Positions 5,259 to 6,946 of a DNA stretch of 6,946 nucleotides are shown in pieces. The stretch's first letter is position 1. Every line of letters begins with the position of its first letter. The position numbers were made by a program, and so were the translations under genes. The stretch is taken from assembly GCA_045801465.1 (NCBI GenBank), contig JBJMSU010000220.1, positions 1-6,946 of the forward strand, written 5' to 3'. The stretch is from DATFWC01 sp045801465 (lineage in GTDB: Bacteria; Pseudomonadota; Alphaproteobacteria; Rhizobiales; Xanthobacteraceae). A model generated the notes under the pieces. That model worked only from the letters and a program-made list of their open reading frames with translations, was not told the origin of the DNA and searched no databases.

Positions 5259-5858
5259 ATGATCCACGACGGTACGGCCATCGATAAGCAGCGCGAGCGC
5301 GATCCCGGCGCAAAAGGGGGCGAAGCAGCGCCGCTCAAGCTCGAGGACTTCCTGCCCTATCGGCTCAATGTGGTGGCGAGCCTCGTCTCGCAGGCGCTCT
5401 CACGCATCTATGCCGAGCGCTACGATATCGGCGTACCGGAATGGCGGGTGCTGGTGACGCTCGGACAATACGGCGTCATGACCGGCAAGCAGATCGGCGC
5501 CCACAGCCATATGCACAAGACGAAGGTATCGCGCGCGGTCGCCCAGCTCGAGAGGCGCAAATTCGTCAGCCGCCGCACCAATCGGGCGGACCTGCGCGAG
5601 TCGTTCCTCTCGCTCACGTCGGCCGGCCGCAGCGTCTACGAGGACCTCGCGCCGAGCGCGCTCGAATTCACCAAGCGGCTGGTCGAGGTGATCGAGCCGA
5701 CCGACCGCGCCGCGCTGGACCGGGCGCTGCGAAAATTGAGCGAACGCTCGACCGCGCTCGCCGCCGAGACGATCGGCGATGCTCAGACCCTGAATGCCCG
5801 GACGTGTACCGCTGCGCACTGCGCCACGGTGCAGCCCAACGATGAGGAGGCCGTGTGA
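5259..5858 (+). CDS. MarR-family regulator, probable control of homogentisate degradation
   Basis: This 199-residue winged-helix protein has a central MarR domain (about residues 35-150). It shows a dimerisation helix, VPEWRVLVTLGQY (59-71), a helix-turn-helix with recognition helix HKTKVSRAVAQLER (86-99), and the wing RRTNRADLRESFLSLT (105-120), in which the conserved Asp and Arg are present. The C-terminal tail after about 160 is not recognised. MarR proteins bind palindromic operators and usually release them on binding aromatic or other small ligands. Its stop overlaps the maiA start by 4 bp, and hmgA-fahA lies divergently, so control of this pathway is the natural inference; the ligand could be homogentisate or a later intermediate. 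The ATG at 5259 is chosen because the GTG extension to 5145 has unlikely Cys/Ala/Pro-rich sequence. No strong Shine-Dalgarno is seen (GAGGG lies 15 bases upstream), so the start is moderately certain. Confidence 0.88.
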   Translation: MIHDGTAIDKQRERDPGAKGGEAAPLKLEDFLPYRLNVVASLVSQALSRIYAERYDIGVPEWRVLVTLGQYGVMTGKQIGAHSHMHKTKVSRAVAQLERRKFVSRRTNRADLRESFLSLTSAGRSVYEDLAPSALEFTKRLVEVIEPTDRAALDRALRKLSERSTALAAETIGDAQTLNARTCTAAHCATVQPNDEEAV

Positions 5859-6490
5859 AACTCTATTCCTATTTCCGTTCGTCGGCGGCGTATCGCGCCC
5901 GCATTGCGCTCAATCTGAAAGGCCTCTCCTACGAGACGGAGTCGATCCATCTGACCAAGGAGGGCGGCAAGCAGTTCGGTGCGGACTTCAAGGCGATCAA
6001 TCCGCAGATGCGGGTGCCGGTGCTCAAGCTCGACAACGGCGAGGTGCTGACCCAGTCGCTTGCGATCATCGAATACCTCGACGAAGTCTTTCCCGATCCG
6101 CCGTTCCTGCCGGCCGACGCGGTGGAGCGCGCCAAGGTCCGCGCTCTAGCCGATATCATCGCGTGCGACATTCATCCGCTCAACAACACGGGGCCGCTCA
6201 AGTACATCAAATCGAAGCTCGGCCAGGAGCAGAGCGCGATCGACGCCTGGTATCATCATTGGATTCTGGTCGGCTTCGAAGCGGTCGAGGCGTTGCTGCG
6301 GCCGGGACCTTATGCGTTCGGCACGCGCGTGACGCTTGCCGACATCTGCCTGGTGCCGCAGGTCGCCAACGCGGCGCGATTCAAGGTGCCACTCGATCGC
6401 TTTCCCAAGATCGTCGCCGTCGACGCAGCCTGTCTCCAGCTTCCTGCCTTCGACAAGGCGCGCCCGGAGAACCAGCCCGATGCGGAATGA
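5855..6490 (+). CDS. maiA: Maleylacetoacetate isomerase (zeta-class glutathione transferase)
   Basis: This 211-residue glutathione-dependent cytosolic enzyme converts maleylacetoacetate to fumarylacetoacetate, the step between HmgA and FahA. The thioredoxin-like N-terminal domain (1-80) has SSAAYRARIAL at residues 9-19, cis-Pro55 in NPQMRVPVL and QSLAIIEYL at 67-75. The helical C-terminal domain has the family signature IACDIHPLNN. In the eukaryotic motif SSCxWRVRIAL the third residue is cysteine; here it is Ala11, as in many bacterial homologues, and Ser9/Ser10 remain. The GTG start (5855) sits within the marR stop region as GTGA and is preceded by GAGGAGG (5844-5850) four bases away, so translation is coupled to marR. 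The protein ends in QPDAE, a usual ending for the family. A palindromic element begins 17 bp after the stop. Confidence 0.95.
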   Translation: MKLYSYFRSSAAYRARIALNLKGLSYETESIHLTKEGGKQFGADFKAINPQMRVPVLKLDNGEVLTQSLAIIEYLDEVFPDPPFLPADAVERAKVRALADIIACDIHPLNNTGPLKYIKSKLGQEQSAIDAWYHHWILVGFEAVEALLRPGPYAFGTRVTLADICLVPQVANAARFKVPLDRFPKIVAVDAACLQLPAFDKARPENQPDAE

Positions 6491-6507
6491 CAGCCGATAG
6501 CTTGCGG

Positions 6508-6583
6508 CTAGTGCCCCGCTTCCGAAGTTCGTGATACATGGCGGCCCCCTCCGACACGAACTTCGGAAGCAAAGGGGCACTAG
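6508..6583. repeat. 76-bp CTAG-bounded palindromic element, copy B
   Basis: Both ends are CTAG. The 26-nt left arm (6508-6533) is identical to that of copy A. The right arm is CACGAACTTCGGAAGC + AAA + GGGGCACTAG, giving a 26-bp stem with an AAA bulge and a 21-nt loop. The loop differs from copy A at about eight positions while the arms differ only by two G's. It follows the maiA stop directly and may serve as its mRNA 3' end. Confidence 0.95.
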
Positions 6584-6596
6584 CAAGTCTATGATC

Positions 6597-6674
6597 CTCG
6601 TGCCGCTTTTCGATTTGAAGTTCCCGCACGAGTTTGCAGCAGGCGGTGCAGGAACTTCAAATCGGCGGCACTAG
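6597..6674. repeat. 78-bp palindromic element, divergent copy C (inverted)
   Basis: The left arm CTCGTGCCGC + TTTT + CGATTTGAAGTTCC (6597-6624) pairs with GGAACTTCAAATCG + GCGGCACTAG (6651-6674) around a 26-nt loop. The result is a 24-bp stem with one mismatch and a TTTT bulge; GCAC/GTGC can extend it inside the loop. Flipped, it has the plan of copies A and B: CTAGTGCC edge, then a core stem containing GAAGTTC, loop, second core arm, then an A bulge ten bases from the outer edge. The core-stem sequence differs on both arms, so pairing is kept. It lies 13 bp after copy B. Confidence 0.85.
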
Positions 6675-6716
6675 GACGGCGCGCCCGCGCCCGCCCAACC
6701 GGAACACAAGATCATC

Positions 6717-6946
6717 GTGAGCCATTCCCATCTCGGCCGCGTCGTCTTCTGGATGACCGGTGCCCTGCTTTCATTCTGCGCCATGGCGGTCTCCATCCGC
6801 GGCCTTGCCGGCAAGCTGAATATTTTCGAGATCCTGACTATCCGCAGCAGCTGCGGCGTCGTGATTCTCCTCGCGCTTGTCGCCGCACGTCCGCAACTGC
6901 GGAAAACCCTGGCGCCGCGGCGCATGGCCTTGCACGCGGTGCGCAA
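6717..6946 (+). CDS. EamA/DMT-family permease, N-terminal part (3' end outside window)
   Basis: The visible 76 codons encode SHSHLGRVVFWMTGALLSFC, then AMAVSIRGLAGKLNIFEIL, TIRSSCG and a second hydrophobic run VVILLALVAA. This is the start of a drug/metabolite transporter (EamA) protein: first membrane helix about residues 9-26, a short loop with the FEIL..R motif, and second helix about 47-57, followed by a basic cytoplasmic stretch. Such permeases have ten helices and export or import small metabolites; the substrate is unknown. GTG 6717 is the first start codon in a frame that is open from 6675, right at the edge of a palindromic element whose TAG closes it. No good Shine-Dalgarno precedes it; ATG 6753 is an alternative but would cut into the first helix. 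The native 5' end may have been lost. Confidence 0.8.
   Translation, partial: MSHSHLGRVVFWMTGALLSFCAMAVSIRGLAGKLNIFEILTIRSSCGVVILLALVAARPQLRKTLAPRRMALHAVR

Noticed and set aside
6671..6946. Minus-strand open frame at the window end
   Set aside because: It is antisense to a convincing transporter frame with alternating hydrophobic helices, and is arginine-rich.

Overview
The DNA is GC-rich, with strongly G/C-biased codon use. The gene set and the dispersed palindromes fit a rhizobial alphaproteobacterium, probably near Bradyrhizobium, Rhodopseudomonas or a related Xanthobacteraceae lineage. This placement rests on gene families and repeat style, not on a database search.

Layout: (1) 2-262, the 3' end of a UbiD-family decarboxylase gene on +. 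(2) 263-653, a 391-base non-coding stretch holding two inverted 39-bp repeat copies and a fragment of another dispersed repeat. (3) 654-953, a small exported six-cysteine protein on +, convergent with (4) creA (1014-1565, -), an exported CreA-family protein. (5) 1566-1761, a divergent promoter region with two candidate EcfG-type (general stress response) promoters facing creA and csp3. (6) csp3 (1762-2175, +), an 18-cysteine Csp3-like cytosolic copper-storage protein. (7) hmgA-fahA (4690 to 2189, -), homogentisate dioxygenase and fumarylacetoacetase. (8) 4691-5258, a control region with a candidate operator and a possible 35-residue membrane peptide. (9) marR-maiA (5259-6490, +), a MarR-type regulator overlapping maleylacetoacetate isomerase by 4 bp. 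(10) 6508-6674, two palindromic elements in tandem. (11) 6717 to the window end, the start of a drug/metabolite-transporter (EamA) permease gene on +.

The core is the lower tyrosine/phenylalanine (homogentisate) pathway. HmgA opens the ring of homogentisate to maleylacetoacetate, MaiA isomerises this to fumarylacetoacetate, and FahA splits that into fumarate and acetoacetate. The MarR gene is translationally coupled to maiA, and a GTTAC-N4-GTAAC palindrome overlaps the putative hmgA -10 box, so local control by this regulator is likely. The pathway's hydroxyphenylpyruvate dioxygenase is not in the window.

The most unusual signal is a family of 76-78 bp palindromic elements with CTAG edges and a short A/T bulge. 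There are three copies: 3249-3326, 6508-6583 and 6597-6674. The third differs in stem sequence but keeps pairing and architecture. The elements sit at gene edges: one supplies the hmgA stop codon and lies 4 nt before the fahA start, and another directly abuts the open frame of the transporter gene, which seems to have lost its original start.
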